In this document: piece by piece, positions 27,001 to 35,897 of the stretch | How the letters are laid out: each line of letters begins with the position of its first letter | Numbering within the stretch: the first letter of the stretch is position 1 | DNA from: Candidatus Bipolaricaulota bacterium | GTDB lineage: Bacteria; Bipolaricaulota; Bipolaricaulia; UBA7950; UBA9294 | Assembly (NCBI GenBank): GCA_028278555.1 | Contig: JANQEA010000011.1 | Location: 31,941 to 95,940, forward strand | Length of the DNA: 64,000 nucleotides | Direction: 5' to 3' | Made by a program: the position numbers and the translations under genes | The notes under the pieces: generated by a model | Database searches by the model: none | What the model saw: only the letters and a program-made list of their open reading frames with translations | Told to the model about the DNA's origin: nothing

Positions 27001-29325
27001 ATGGAGTTGCAGGCAGGCATGCCCGAGGGGAAAGAAGACGAAATGATGATCGAGCCCGAATCAGAGCTGATGCCAGAGGAGAAGGGGGAGATCGCTGACA
27101 AAAAGTTGGACCTCATGGCGGAATCCGAGCCCGAACAGGATCAAATGCCGGGCGAGGGAGACGAAATGGCAGGAGCTGGGTCCGACGGGATGGGCTCTGA
27201 GTCGATCGGTACAGGAATGCCGGAATCCCGGGAAGATGATGGCATGGTGCGCGTTCTTGTGGAGATGAGGGTCGAAAGCGGAACCCGGGGCCTTGGGGCA
27301 CAGCAAATGGCCGGCGGTCTGGTCGCGGCGGGTTTCGAGATCGACGCGGAGTACGAGCCGATTCCGATGCTCCCCGACGATTCGGAAACACGCGACCTCC
27401 AAAGTCTTGACGAAGAGACCGTTGTGGTCCGTGGGACTGTCTCGAAGGGCGAGATCCCGAATCTGGAAGCGCAGCCGAATGTCGTGAAGGTCTACCTCGA
27501 CGTGCCGATTGCTCCCTTTGCGGGCATCGGGGTCGAAGAGGAGACACAGCAAGGTCTCGCGCTCATGTCCCCGGCTGCTGCGTGCCCGATTCCACCATGC
27601 GATTGTTCTCCGGGGACTGCGAAGGGCGACATCCCGGACGTCGCGCGGTACCTGGGGGTCGACAAGATCTGGAGCGCCGGCAGGAAGGGGGATGGAATCG
27701 TCATCGGCATTGTGGACGGGGGAATCTCGGCGGATGGACGGGTTCCTGGCGGGAAGATCAAACGTGTCATTGGCGGGTGGCCGACCGACTGGGGCAAGAA
27801 GGCCAACTGGGGAGAGCATGGGAACATGACGGCTACGGATGCCCTTGGGATGGCTCCGAACGCCCAGGTCTACGACATCCGTATCTCCGATGGAGACGCG
27901 ATCTCGAACGCTCTGGCAGGATTCAACTGGGCGATCGCGCAGCACAAGAAGAACGGAACGCCACACATTCTTTCGAACAGCTGGGGAATCTTCCAGGAGG
28001 CCTGGGACAAGGACTACGCAAGAAACCCGAAACACCCGTTCACGAAGAAGGTCGTCGAAGCGCTCAATCAAGGGATCCTTGTTCTATTCGCGGCCGGGAA
28101 TTGCGGTGCGGCGTGCCCGGACGGTCGCTGTGGCTCCGACTCAGGCCCGGGGAGGAGCATCTGGGGAGCGAACGGACATCCCCAGGTCATGACTGTCGCG
28201 GCGGTGAACAAGAACGAGCAGTATGTAGGGTATAGCAGCGCTGGTCCGGCGGCTCTGGATCCGAAGAAACCCGACTTCTGCTCGATCACACACTTCAAGG
28301 GCTACTTCCCAAGCGACAGCGGAACATCTGCTGCAACGCCCATTGCCGCAGGGGTAGTGGCTCTTCTCAAACAGGCCAAACCATCCCTGACACAGAACGA
28401 GGCAAAAGGGGCGTTGATGTCGACTGCGAAGGGGATAGGCCCCGCCGGATGGGATCAGTACTCGGGGGCTGGAATCATCCGTGCCAAGTCTGCCTACGAC
28501 AAGATCGGCGTGCCGGCGAAGTGGAGCAGATGGCAGAATCTGGGAGGTGTCTGCGACGGTGGAGTCGCCGTTTCCTCTTGGGCTCCGAACCGGCTCGACT
28601 GCTTCGTGTTGGGTACGGATCGTGCGTTGTACCACAAGTGGTGGAACGGTGCTTCGTGGAAGGGTTGGGAACGGCTCGGCGGTGAGTGCTACTCGGCGCC
28701 TGCGGCCGTGTCCTGGGGGCCCAATCGGATTGACGCCTTCGTGCTAGGCCGGGATCGCGCGATGTACCACAAGTGGTGGAACGGCAGCTCATGGAAGGGT
28801 TGGGAGCGTCTGGGCGGCGTCTGCGATGGAGGTGTCGCCGTCTCCTCCTGGGCCCCGAATCGACTCGACTGCTTCGTGCTGGGCACGGATCGTGCGTTGT
28901 ACCACAAGTGGTGGAACGGTAGCTCGTGGAAGGGTTGGGAGCGTCTGGGCGGCGAATGCTACTCAGCGCCTGCAGCCGTATCCTGGGGTCCCAATCGAAT
29001 TGACACGTTCGTATTGGGTCGGGACCGCGCAATGTACCACAAGTGGTGGAATGGCTCGAAATGGAGCAGGTGGGAGCGTCTGGGCGGTATCTGCGACGGC
29101 GGCGTCGCCGCAGCCTCTTGGGCTCCGAATCGGCTCGACTGCTTCGTGCTAGGTACGGATCGCGCGTTGTACCACAAATGGTGGGACGGATCCTCCTGGA
29201 AAGGATGGAAGCGAGTGGGAGGAGAGTGCTATTCAGCGCCGGGTGCCGAGTCCTGGGGGCCCAACCGTCTTGACGTTTTCGTTTTGGGTCGGAACCGCGC
29301 GATGTATCACAAATGGCGGGGGTAG
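27001..29325 (+). CDS. S8 subtilisin-like protease with C-terminal six-repeat lectin-like propeller
   Basis: 774 aa. Residues 1-80 are acidic and Met-rich with no signal peptide; ~85-175 resemble an I9-type propeptide; the S8 domain has Asp239 (IGIVDGG), His273 (GEHGNMT) and Ser443 (SGTSAATP). From about residue 507 six 45-residue repeats follow. Each carries LDCFVLG/IDAFVLG, ALYHKWW/AMYHKWW and a leading W-x-x-W-x-x-L/V-GG-x-C, as in PLL/fucose-lectin-type propellers. Repeats alternate between two subtypes. AAAGGAGGAG precedes ATG 27001. The lectin part may direct the protease to glycans. Confidence 0.93.
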   Translation: MELQAGMPEGKEDEMMIEPESELMPEEKGEIADKKLDLMAESEPEQDQMPGEGDEMAGAGSDGMGSESIGTGMPESREDDGMVRVLVEMRVESGTRGLGAQQMAGGLVAAGFEIDAEYEPIPMLPDDSETRDLQSLDEETVVVRGTVSKGEIPNLEAQPNVVKVYLDVPIAPFAGIGVEEETQQGLALMSPAAACPIPPCDCSPGTAKGDIPDVARYLGVDKIWSAGRKGDGIVIGIVDGGISADGRVPGGKIKRVIGGWPTDWGKKANWGEHGNMTATDALGMAPNAQVYDIRISDGDAISNALAGFNWAIAQHKKNGTPHILSNSWGIFQEAWDKDYARNPKHPFTKKVVEALNQGILVLFAAGNCGAACPDGRCGSDSGPGRSIWGANGHPQVMTVAAVNKNEQYVGYSSAGPAALDPKKPDFCSITHFKGYFPSDSGTSAATPIAAGVVALLKQAKPSLTQNEAKGALMSTAKGIGPAGWDQYSGAGIIRAKSAYDKIGVPAKWSRWQNLGGVCDGGVAVSSWAPNRLDCFVLGTDRALYHKWWNGASWKGWERLGGECYSAPAAVSWGPNRIDAFVLGRDRAMYHKWWNGSSWKGWERLGGVCDGGVAVSSWAPNRLDCFVLGTDRALYHKWWNGSSWKGWERLGGECYSAPAAVSWGPNRIDTFVLGRDRAMYHKWWNGSKWSRWERLGGICDGGVAAASWAPNRLDCFVLGTDRALYHKWWDGSSWKGWKRVGGECYSAPGAESWGPNRLDVFVLGRNRAMYHKWRG
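28521..29322 (+). repeat. Six 135 bp tandem repeats inside the S8 protease gene
   Basis: The propeller-coding region consists of six 135 bp units. Odd units encode CDGGVAVSSWAPNRLDC, even units encode CYSAPAAVSWGPNRID, so the true period is 270 bp repeated three times. Identity stays high at the DNA level, which points to recent unit duplication or ongoing conversion. Confidence 0.9.
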
Positions 29326-29334
29326 GCAAAGCCG

Positions 29335-29357
29335 GATGCTCCGACCTTCGGAGCATC
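29335..29357 (+). terminator. Terminator hairpin after the S8 protease gene
   Basis: A perfect 10 bp stem GATGCTCCGA / TCGGAGCATC with the loop CCT begins 10 bases after the stop codon. No T-run follows, so it may act as a transcript end stabiliser or a weak terminator. Confidence 0.6.
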
Positions 29358-29479
29358 TCCACCGAGATCGAGGATCTGCACTTGTAGAGCCCAGGATTGG
29401 CGCCCGCAGCGTAGATCAGGAGAAAGAAGCCGGCACGCGCTTCCTGTGGATGTGAGAGTCGACTCTGTGCGGTTGGTGA

Positions 29480-29899
29480 GTGGGGCCCTGAGAGAGCAGC
29501 TTCGGCATTCGGAAGAGAGCGAAGCTGAGCTTCGGCCACTTCGTGTAAACGGCGAAGCCGTGGCGCTGATAGAGTTTCCGGGTTCCGAGGTTCTTGGCAG
29601 CGGCTTCGAGTGAGGAGATAGAAGTCGCTGCCGGGGACGGTCACGAGGATCCGGAGCATGGGGCACGAGGAATCCAACGTCCCCAGCACGCAACGCGGGA
29701 CACCCCTCCGCCTGCTTGAGCGGATTGCTGGGGAATCCTCGGCGCTGCTCGGCCGTGAAGCCGAAGGCCATCCTGATGACCCACCCCTCTCGCTCCGCGA
29801 AGACGCTGCTCTCTCAGGCGTGCTCGTTGCCCGGCTGAGTGTAGGCATGCGCGATGATCTCGGGCGGGCAGGGCGGAGAATCAACGTGCCGGCATCCAT
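29480..29899 (-). pseudogene. Decayed GNAT acetyltransferase gene (relative of 34751-35362)
   Basis: Pieces of a GNAT lie in different minus-strand frames. In order they are ILRP; then EIIAHAYTQPGNEHA ending at an in-frame TGA; RMAFGFTAEQRRGFPSNPLK; a DFYL scrap; and EAAAKNLGTRKLYQRHGF with VYTKWPKL. Each aligns with the intact protein at 34751-35362 (AEIFAQAYTKPGNEY, GMASGFTAEQQHGFPANPLK, AAKNEGAQRLYARHGF). About 30 residues are missing near the start and most of motif A is deleted. At least one stop and two frameshifts mean no functional product. Confidence 0.8.
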
Positions 29900-29939
29900 G
29901 AGATCAGTCTAGCGGCCTGTGGCTCAGGCGAAATCGGTG

Positions 29940-30515
29940 CTATGCGCAATCCGACAGCTCGGCGTGTCGGTGGCAGTTGGCGACGTGGTCGTTCACCATG
30001 CCGACGGCCTGCATGAACGCGTAGCAGATGGTTGGGCCGACGAAGTTGAAGCCACGCTTCTTCAGCGCCTTGCTCATCGCGACCGACTCCTCCGTCTGAG
30101 CGGGGATCTCGGCCATCGTCTTCCAGTGGTTCTGCTTCGGACTCCCGTTGACGAACTGCCAGAGATAGGCATCGAGGGAGCCGAACTCTTCTTGGATCTC
30201 CAGCACGCTGCGGGCGTTCGCGATCGCCGATTCGATCTTCATCCGGTTCCGGACGATTCCCGGGTTGGCAAGGAGTCGCTCGACGTCGGCCTCCGTGTAC
30301 GCTGCGACCTTCTCGATGTCGAACCCGGCGAACGCCTCTCGGTATCCGGCGCGCTTGTTGAGAATCGTCGACCAGCTCAGGCCGGCCTGAGCCCCTTCCA
30401 GAACGAGGAACTCGAAGAGGAGCCGGTCGTCGTGGACTGGAACGCCCCATTCCTCGTCGTGATAGGCGACGTAGGTCGGATCGGTGCCCGCCCACGCGCA
30501 TCGCGTCTTGGTCAT
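29940..30515 (-). CDS. tag: DNA-3-methyladenine glycosylase I
   Basis: 191 aa base-excision repair enzyme that removes 3-methyladenine from DNA. The zinc-binding residues of Tag are in place: Cys6, His19, His177 and Cys181 (NDHVANC). The active-site region LEGAQAGLSW with its Glu and the FVGPTICYAFMQAVGMVNDH end are family hallmarks. No SD site; a TACAGT -10 (30522-30527) ends six bases before the ATG, implying a leaderless transcript. Confidence 0.95.
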   Translation of the reverse strand: MTKTRCAWAGTDPTYVAYHDEEWGVPVHDDRLLFEFLVLEGAQAGLSWSTILNKRAGYREAFAGFDIEKVAAYTEADVERLLANPGIVRNRMKIESAIANARSVLEIQEEFGSLDAYLWQFVNGSPKQNHWKTMAEIPAQTEESVAMSKALKKRGFNFVGPTICYAFMQAVGMVNDHVANCHRHAELSDCA

Positions 30516-30597
30516 GGAAGAACTGTAGAGCAATCGAGGGGTCTCTGCGAATCGACCACCGGGCGGGACCATGCCGCCGGAACCCTCCGTTGAGCGG

Positions 30598-31626
30598 TCA
30601 TCCGACGTCCTGGACTCCAGCTTCCTTGAGGGTCGAACGAATCCGGTTGAAGCCATCGCTCATGAAGCTCGACTCGAAGGGCTCCGTCCCCAGACGGAGT
30701 GGGAGCGATGTGGCGTTTCCGCCGAGGAACGCGAGTTCTCTCAGGATCAGGAAGATCGGCAATCGCTCTGTCATTCCGTCGGGGAGACTTCGAATCGACT
30801 CATATCCGCCGAGGAGTGCCTTCCAGCATCCCGCGCGCTGATCCGCATACCGGTGTCCGAGACTCCAGAAGACGATGGCGAGCTCGAGGCCACGATAGGT
30901 CCGTGTGATGTTGCCGAAATCAAACAGCGTCACGCCCTCTTCGCCGACTCTCACATTCGACAGGACGAGGTCCCCGTGGCAGATCCCCCATTCGGGCGCT
31001 TCCCGCAGGATCTCGGCGAGACGGGGACGCATCCAATCGATCACGGCGGTCATGAACGCCGCGTCGTCCTCGCTTGCGAACTGCCGGATGTCCTGCGCCC
31101 TCTCCACCTCGATCGTGTCGAGATCGAATGTCGGCAGGTCGTACGGAGCGCTGTCCGCATCGGCCAACTCGTGCATTCGCGCCACTGTCTGTCCCAGCGC
31201 CGTCATCTGCTCGACGACCAGCTCCCCCGGCAGAGGAGGCGGTGCCTCCTCGAATAGAAGGATCGGCCTCGGGCCTTCGCTCGCGAGGACCTGACACGCG
31301 TACGTTCCGTCTGTGCGGGGTACGGCGCGAACGACGGGCAGCCCGGCTTCGCTCAGTCGAGCGAGGAAGCGAGCCTCCGACTCCGCATGAGCCTGTGGGC
31401 TCGGTGGACGGTAGATCTTCAGGTAGTAGTTCGCGCCTCTCGCTACGACGCGATAGACATCCGCGGCTCCACGGCAAAGGAATCGACAGGACTCCGGCTG
31501 CCCGATTCGATACGTCTTGACGATCCGTTGGAGGAGGGCGGACTCGTCGAGGACCGTGGACTGAGCCGGGAAGAACGGTTCGCTCTCATGCTCGGATGAG
31601 TGATCGGCTGCGTGATGTGTGCCCAT
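30598..31626 (-). CDS. Aminoglycoside phosphotransferase (APH) family kinase
   Basis: 342 aa protein-kinase-fold small-molecule kinase. Ligand Lys in NYYLKIYRP, catalytic Brenner motif CHGDLVLSN and metal-binding TLFDFGN are all intact. The C-terminal layout (LELAIVFWSLGHRY) resembles homoserine kinase II/spectinomycin-type kinases, so resistance is only one possibility. The start at 31626 has CGGGAGC close upstream. Located 82 bp upstream of tag on the same strand. Confidence 0.88.
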   Translation of the reverse strand: MGTHHAADHSSEHESEPFFPAQSTVLDESALLQRIVKTYRIGQPESCRFLCRGAADVYRVVARGANYYLKIYRPPSPQAHAESEARFLARLSEAGLPVVRAVPRTDGTYACQVLASEGPRPILLFEEAPPPLPGELVVEQMTALGQTVARMHELADADSAPYDLPTFDLDTIEVERAQDIRQFASEDDAAFMTAVIDWMRPRLAEILREAPEWGICHGDLVLSNVRVGEEGVTLFDFGNITRTYRGLELAIVFWSLGHRYADQRAGCWKALLGGYESIRSLPDGMTERLPIFLILRELAFLGGNATSLPLRLGTEPFESSFMSDGFNRIRSTLKEAGVQDVG

Positions 31627-31746
31627 GCTCCCGATTGTCGGGGAGGAAAGAGGAGACTTCACGTGAGTGGAGCGTCGTGGGCGGCACGTCTGCTTCCTCT
31701 TCCCGGAACGAAGCATCATGGCACGTCTCGGGAGAAGCAGTGAACC

Positions 31747-32898
31747 TCAGCCGGGCGGCATCGGCTTGAACCCCCACTCGATGCCGTACTCGGTGGCAAT
31801 CGCGTTGAGGACTTCGATTGCCAGTGGCCATCCGTTCGCGCCGTTGCACAGAAGGACAAAGGCGGTATCGCTATGGGGTTTGGCGACAATGGCTGACAGG
31901 AAGCCCTCGCCGCCCCCCAAGCAGAGGAAGGTTGCATCGTCGCCACGCCCCATCAGGAACAGTCCGAGCCCCTGTCCGTCTGCAATCCCGAAGATCGTGG
32001 CCGGATCAAGTTCCGGATCGGGCCGCAGCATCATCCGAACGGTCTCGGATTCCAACAGGATTCCCGGGAGCCCGCGCGCTCCACGTAGCAGCTCAACCGC
32101 GAGTCTGGCAAGATCACCTGCTGTACTGAACAACTCACCGTGAGCCTGCGCGAGGGTGCATGATCGATGCGCACCTGGAACACCCAGTTCCGAGTGTCCG
32201 AATGCGACGTGCTCGCTTCCGAGATCGGGCGCAAGCGTCGTGTTCTTCATCCCGAGAGGCTCAAGCACGAGGTCGTTGAGGAGTGACGCATATGGCTTGC
32301 TGGTGACATCCTCGAGGATCTGCTGGATCAGGATGTAGCCAAGATTCGCGTACTGGTGACTGGTTCCGGGCACTGCCCGCACTCGGGCTGCCTCATTGTA
32401 GGCCGGTGGCTCGCCGTCTAGGACTTGCTGCAACGATGGCGGAGGTACGCTCGCGTCACGCCGGAAGTGCTTCGTCTCGGGGAGGCCCGAGGTGTGATTC
32501 AAGAGCCGTCGAAGCGTGACCTTCTGCTCGACCGTGAACTCGGAATCGGGTACGGCCCAACTTGTCAGATACTCGTTGACATCGGTATCGAGATCGAGGT
32601 TCCCTGCCTCGACGAGTCTGAGTGTGGCGACCGCAGTGAGCGTCTTCGTCATCGATTGAATCCTGAAGAGCGTGTCGCAGGTCACCGGCATCCCGCTGCC
32701 TGCCTCCGTCGTGCCGTACCCGCGTGACCACACGACGCCAGAGTTTCGGATGAGGGCGATACTCACTCCGGGAACGTTGAGAACTGACATGCGGTTTGTG
32801 ATGTGGGTAGGCTCTTGTGCAGTTGCGTCCCCCTCTCCAGTCAGATCAATCGGGATGATTCCGTCCTCTATGCGGCCGACGCGATCCTCCGTGCTCAT
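31747..32898 (-). CDS. Beta-lactamase-fold serine hydrolase (class C / esterase type)
   Basis: 383 aa. The SxxK motif is in RIQSMTKTLTA, and YxN in HQYANLGY; the third motif region reads LGGGEGF rather than the KTG of true lactamases, as in esterase or D-peptidase relatives. No signal peptide is visible, which is unusual for a penicillin-binding function. AGGAGGAAGAC before the ATG fixes the start. Confidence 0.88.
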   Translation of the reverse strand: MSTEDRVGRIEDGIIPIDLTGEGDATAQEPTHITNRMSVLNVPGVSIALIRNSGVVWSRGYGTTEAGSGMPVTCDTLFRIQSMTKTLTAVATLRLVEAGNLDLDTDVNEYLTSWAVPDSEFTVEQKVTLRRLLNHTSGLPETKHFRRDASVPPPSLQQVLDGEPPAYNEAARVRAVPGTSHQYANLGYILIQQILEDVTSKPYASLLNDLVLEPLGMKNTTLAPDLGSEHVAFGHSELGVPGAHRSCTLAQAHGELFSTAGDLARLAVELLRGARGLPGILLESETVRMMLRPDPELDPATIFGIADGQGLGLFLMGRGDDATFLCLGGGEGFLSAIVAKPHSDTAFVLLCNGANGWPLAIEVLNAIATEYGIEWGFKPMPPG

Positions 32899-33113
32899 GT
32901 CTTCCTCCTGGTTTCGTCTTGAGGGAAGTTCTTCGGCTCCTTGTCCAGCGCAAGCTGCAGGCTTTGCTCAGCTGTAGGTGTCAGCTCAGGATACCCGGGT
33001 TCATCCGAGCGCCTTGGCTGTGAACGGTTGCAGGGCATCCCTGGCTCGTCGACGAATTTGCCTGCTAGCGAGGTCTCCGACAGTCATGAAGACGTGACAG
33101 TCGCCCATCCGGA

Positions 33114-33980
33114 TCAACGCTTCATCATGAACGCGCGCATCGCATGGAGCAGGTAGAGGCCGCCGAGAACGGTCTTCGTCTCCCACGAAGCCTTATCCTC
33201 GGTCATCTTCCCCTTGCAGCGCCGGAAGAGGATGTACCGGAGGAGTGCGCCCAGGAAGAACCTCTTGTCACGATCGAGCCGCAGCTTCTCGTGCGGGCGG
33301 AGCGTGAAGCGGAAGGGAGATTCCAGATCCAGTCCCGTCATCTCATCGCGACGCTCGAACGCTTCGAGTGTCTTCTCCCGGATGACGGATCGCATCTCTT
33401 CGGCCGGTGGGAACCAGTTGCGCTCGAGACTCTTCACGGGGATGCCGACGCAACTCGAGCAGAGGGTGCGTGCTTCTTCGACAGCCGCCTGCTCTCCGAC
33501 GACGGCGAGGAGCGGAGCACGCATGAACAGCGCCAGCTCGATCCCAATCTCTCCCACCACGAGGCCGTTGATCGTCACCTCGCCGAACTGCCAGTTGATG
33601 GTGTGGGGCGCGAATCCGCCGCCTCCGGCCATCGCATGTTGCCCGACGATGACAATGCCGAACGGCTCGCCGCGGACCATACGGCGAGGCTTCCCAGGGA
33701 GGTGAGGACGCCGGATCAGTCGAACGTTTGCCGGGAGCTGATCAGGGAAGACATTCGGGGTTCGATGGCCGCTGTCGTGGGCGTCGTTCAGGATGATCTC
33801 GTCGATCCCGAAGTCGTTCGCCGCCTCGCAGACTGCCACGACATCGGACGTGATGCGTGGACGTCCTGCCGCTTGCCATGCTGCCGATCCATGCTGCATC
33901 GCGTCTCGGTTCTCAGGAGAGATCCCGGATGCACCTTCGATGTCACAAAGGATGTAGAGCGGTCGCTTGACACTTGCCAT
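33114..33980 (-). CDS. M55 family D-aminopeptidase (DppA-like)
   Basis: 288 aa zinc peptidase. The N-terminal CDIEGASGI motif (ligand Asp-x-Glu), NDAHDSGH and GQHAMAG are the M55 hallmarks. The family removes N-terminal D-residues, for instance from D-Ala-peptides of cell-wall origin. GAGGAGAGCC before ATG 33980. A second M55 gene lies at 48774. No dipeptide transporter genes are adjacent, unlike the dpp operons of Bacillus. Confidence 0.9.
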   Translation of the reverse strand: MASVKRPLYILCDIEGASGISPENRDAMQHGSAAWQAAGRPRITSDVVAVCEAANDFGIDEIILNDAHDSGHRTPNVFPDQLPANVRLIRRPHLPGKPRRMVRGEPFGIVIVGQHAMAGGGGFAPHTINWQFGEVTINGLVVGEIGIELALFMRAPLLAVVGEQAAVEEARTLCSSCVGIPVKSLERNWFPPAEEMRSVIREKTLEAFERRDEMTGLDLESPFRFTLRPHEKLRLDRDKRFFLGALLRYILFRRCKGKMTEDKASWETKTVLGGLYLLHAMRAFMMKR

Positions 33981-34089
33981 GGGGCTCTCCTCTCGCGATT
34001 CAGTCGCGACCCAGTTGTGTGGATCGTACGCGGGAGTGACTGCGGTCTCTACTCGTTGAGGATCATCGGATCTTCTTGGGCTCTGCAGT

Positions 34090-34695
34090 TCAGAACGGCT
34101 TGACCATTCGCAAGACGAACGGAGGCATACCCGGGAGCTTCGGCCAGCCGGCTTCGATGGCCATTCCACGACGGTCGTAGAACCTTCGGGCGCCTTCGTT
34201 CTTCGCTCCGACGTTGAGGATCAGTCGCTTCGCGCCGCTGGCGCGGGCTCGCTCTTCCATCGCATCCATCAGGGCGGAGCCGATCCCTTGTCCGCGCAGG
34301 TCCTCGCTGACGGCGAACCCCTGGATGTAGAAGTCGCCTTCGGCGTACTGACCGAGGAACCACTGCTGACGTCGCATCAGCCTCATCATGATCCGCATCC
34401 GCATGGCGCGGCCGCCCAGGGCTTCGATCAGCGGCGGTCCCACGGACGCACGATGCCCGTCGGTCGCATAGCCGGAGATCATGCCGATGATCGCCCCGTT
34501 GCGCTCGGCAAGAATCGTGTTCCGGTAGCAGAGGTCGTGCCCAAGTTGGGTGAATGCCTTCGCGATCGTCTGAACGACCCGCCGGCCGAGCATGATGCGA
34601 TAGAACGGTGCGATCGCATCGAGATGCCTGGCGAAGAGGATGCCCTCCTCGTAGAGGGGCTTCGCATCTCGAAGAGTGACTGAAGGCCGGTCCAT
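34090..34695 (-). CDS. GNAT family N-acetyltransferase (paralogue of 34751)
   Basis: 201 aa. Motif A is SEDLRGQGIGSALMDAMEERA; motif B is KNEGARRFYDRRGM. About the same length and layout as the next gene upstream (34751-35362), with shared blocks LGRRxxxxIAxAxT, GDFYxxxxAVxEDxRGQGIGSAL and AKNEGAxRxYxRxG, so the two arose by tandem duplication. No SD site; TACACT (34703-34708) lies seven bases before the ATG. Confidence 0.9.
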   Translation of the reverse strand: MDRPSVTLRDAKPLYEEGILFARHLDAIAPFYRIMLGRRVVQTIAKAFTQLGHDLCYRNTILAERNGAIIGMISGYATDGHRASVGPPLIEALGGRAMRMRIMMRLMRRQQWFLGQYAEGDFYIQGFAVSEDLRGQGIGSALMDAMEERARASGAKRLILNVGAKNEGARRFYDRRGMAIEAGWPKLPGMPPFVLRMVKPF

Positions 34696-34750
34696 GGGGT
34701 TCAGTGTAGTGGGATCGGTGAGTCGCTGCGAGCGAGCGCAGCAACCTGGC

Positions 34751-35362
34751 TTAGAGCGGCTTCGCCATCTTGAGGAGGCCGAAACGCTCCGAGTACAGGA
34801 ACCTCGGCCATTTCTCCGAGACCTCGAAACCATGGCGAGCGTAGAGCCGCTGCGCGCCCTCGTTCTTGGCGGCGAGGGCGATGGTGAATCGCTTCGAGTC
34901 GGTGGCCTGGGCCCGCTCCTCCATCGCGGCGATCAAGGCAGAGCCGATCCCTTGGCCGCGTCGGTCTTCATCGACGGCGAGCGATGCGAGGTAGAAGTCC
35001 CCATCGTCGAGATCCTCGAGAGCATGGAACATCGGACTGACAGGAAGGCCGATGATCGTCGCTCGCAGGTGAGGGTAGCCTTCACACGCCTTCAGAGGAT
35101 TGGCCGGGAATCCGTGCTGCTGCTCTGCCGTGAAGCCCGAAGCCATCCCGGTGATTCGCTCTTCCTGCACCGCGAAGAGGACATTCTCGAACGAATACTC
35201 GTTGCCCGGCTTCGTGTAGGCTTGCGCGAAGATCTCCGCCATCCGTCGTCCGAGGAGAATCCGGAAGAAGCCCTCGGCGGCCGTGTCGAGGAAGCGAGCG
35301 AAGGCGAGGCCTTCGTCGAAAACAGGATTCCCGGGTCGGAGGATGAACGGTTGCTTGCTCAT
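34751..35362 (-). CDS. GNAT family N-acetyltransferase
   Basis: 203 aa. Motif A DEDRRGQGIGSALIAAMEERA and motif B KNEGAQRLYARHGF are intact. It is the closest intact relative of the relic at 29480-29899 and the tandem partner of the gene at 34090. No SD site; TACACT (35370-35375) lies seven bases before the ATG, the same arrangement as in its neighbour, so the upstream signal was probably duplicated with the gene. Confidence 0.9.
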   Translation of the reverse strand: MSKQPFILRPGNPVFDEGLAFARFLDTAAEGFFRILLGRRMAEIFAQAYTKPGNEYSFENVLFAVQEERITGMASGFTAEQQHGFPANPLKACEGYPHLRATIIGLPVSPMFHALEDLDDGDFYLASLAVDEDRRGQGIGSALIAAMEERAQATDSKRFTIALAAKNEGAQRLYARHGFEVSEKWPRFLYSERFGLLKMAKPL

Positions 35363-35522
35363 TGGGGGCAGTGTAGCCGTACCGGGAGGATCAGCCCATG
35401 TGCCAGCTCCCTTGGTCTGAGGCACGGTAGTCGGTCGTGCAACCCGCAGCGACGGTGTGGGCGAAGCGCCCCCACTGTCAGGTATCCTCTGTCCACCCCA
35501 AAGCAAGACGCGGAGGAATCGC

Positions 35523-35897
35523 ATGTCGGAACGTGAACGTCGAAGAATCCAATTCGTCGCAGACGCTTTGGTTCAGCAGATTGTCGACGGAGTCAAGACC
35601 GCGAGTGTGGTGGGGCTCGGCGAAGCAGACATCGCCGACGGTGATTACGACGATCCGCTCATGGTCGGTGAGTACTACGACGTCTACGACAGCGCCCTGA
35701 CCGTTCGAGCGACGATCCGCATCGTCGCCATGGAGCTCTGTCGATGGGATGCTATCCCCGAGCGCCTGTGGCGAGGCGAAGGCAATGCCGACGCCGACGA
35801 ATTCAGGGTCGATCACGTCGATTACTTCGATGCCCCGGGCGATGACTTCGAGTTCATCGCCTACTACTTCGAGCTTGCAGACAGAACAGACATGTAA
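35523..35897 (+). CDS. ASCH domain protein
   Basis: 124 aa. An N-terminal helix with VADALVQQIVDGVKTAS, a beta-rich core (MVGEYYDVYDS, LTVRATIRIV) and the RLWRGEGNADADEFRVDHVDYF segment match the ASCH/PUA-like fold, a proposed RNA-binding or nucleoside-processing domain. GGAGGAATCGC precedes ATG 35523. A single gene followed by the structured stretch at 35997. Confidence 0.75.
   Translation: MSERERRRIQFVADALVQQIVDGVKTASVVGLGEADIADGDYDDPLMVGEYYDVYDSALTVRATIRIVAMELCRWDAIPERLWRGEGNADADEFRVDHVDYFDAPGDDFEFIAYYFELADRTDM

Noticed and set aside
26672..27046. 124 aa frame upstream of the S8 protease
   Set aside because: It overlaps both the start of the neighbouring gene and the promoter region, has no SD site, and is unlike any protein.
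28521..29322. CRISPR-like or non-coding tandem repeat array
   Set aside because: The 135 bp periodicity is protein-coding: each unit keeps frame and encodes one propeller repeat.
28475..29899. A 474-codon minus-strand open frame
   Set aside because: It is antisense to the propeller repeats and reads as repetitive Arg/Ser/Pro; its 5' part runs through the GNAT relic in the wrong frame.
30598..31626. True antibiotic-resistance aminoglycoside phosphotransferase
   Set aside because: Only the general APH/kinase fold motifs can be seen; the same motifs occur in homoserine, choline and other small-molecule kinases, so a resistance call is not supported.
31747..32898. True class C beta-lactamase
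   Set aside because: SxxK and YxN are present, but there is no signal peptide and no clear KTG motif, so esterase or D-peptidase activity is as likely.
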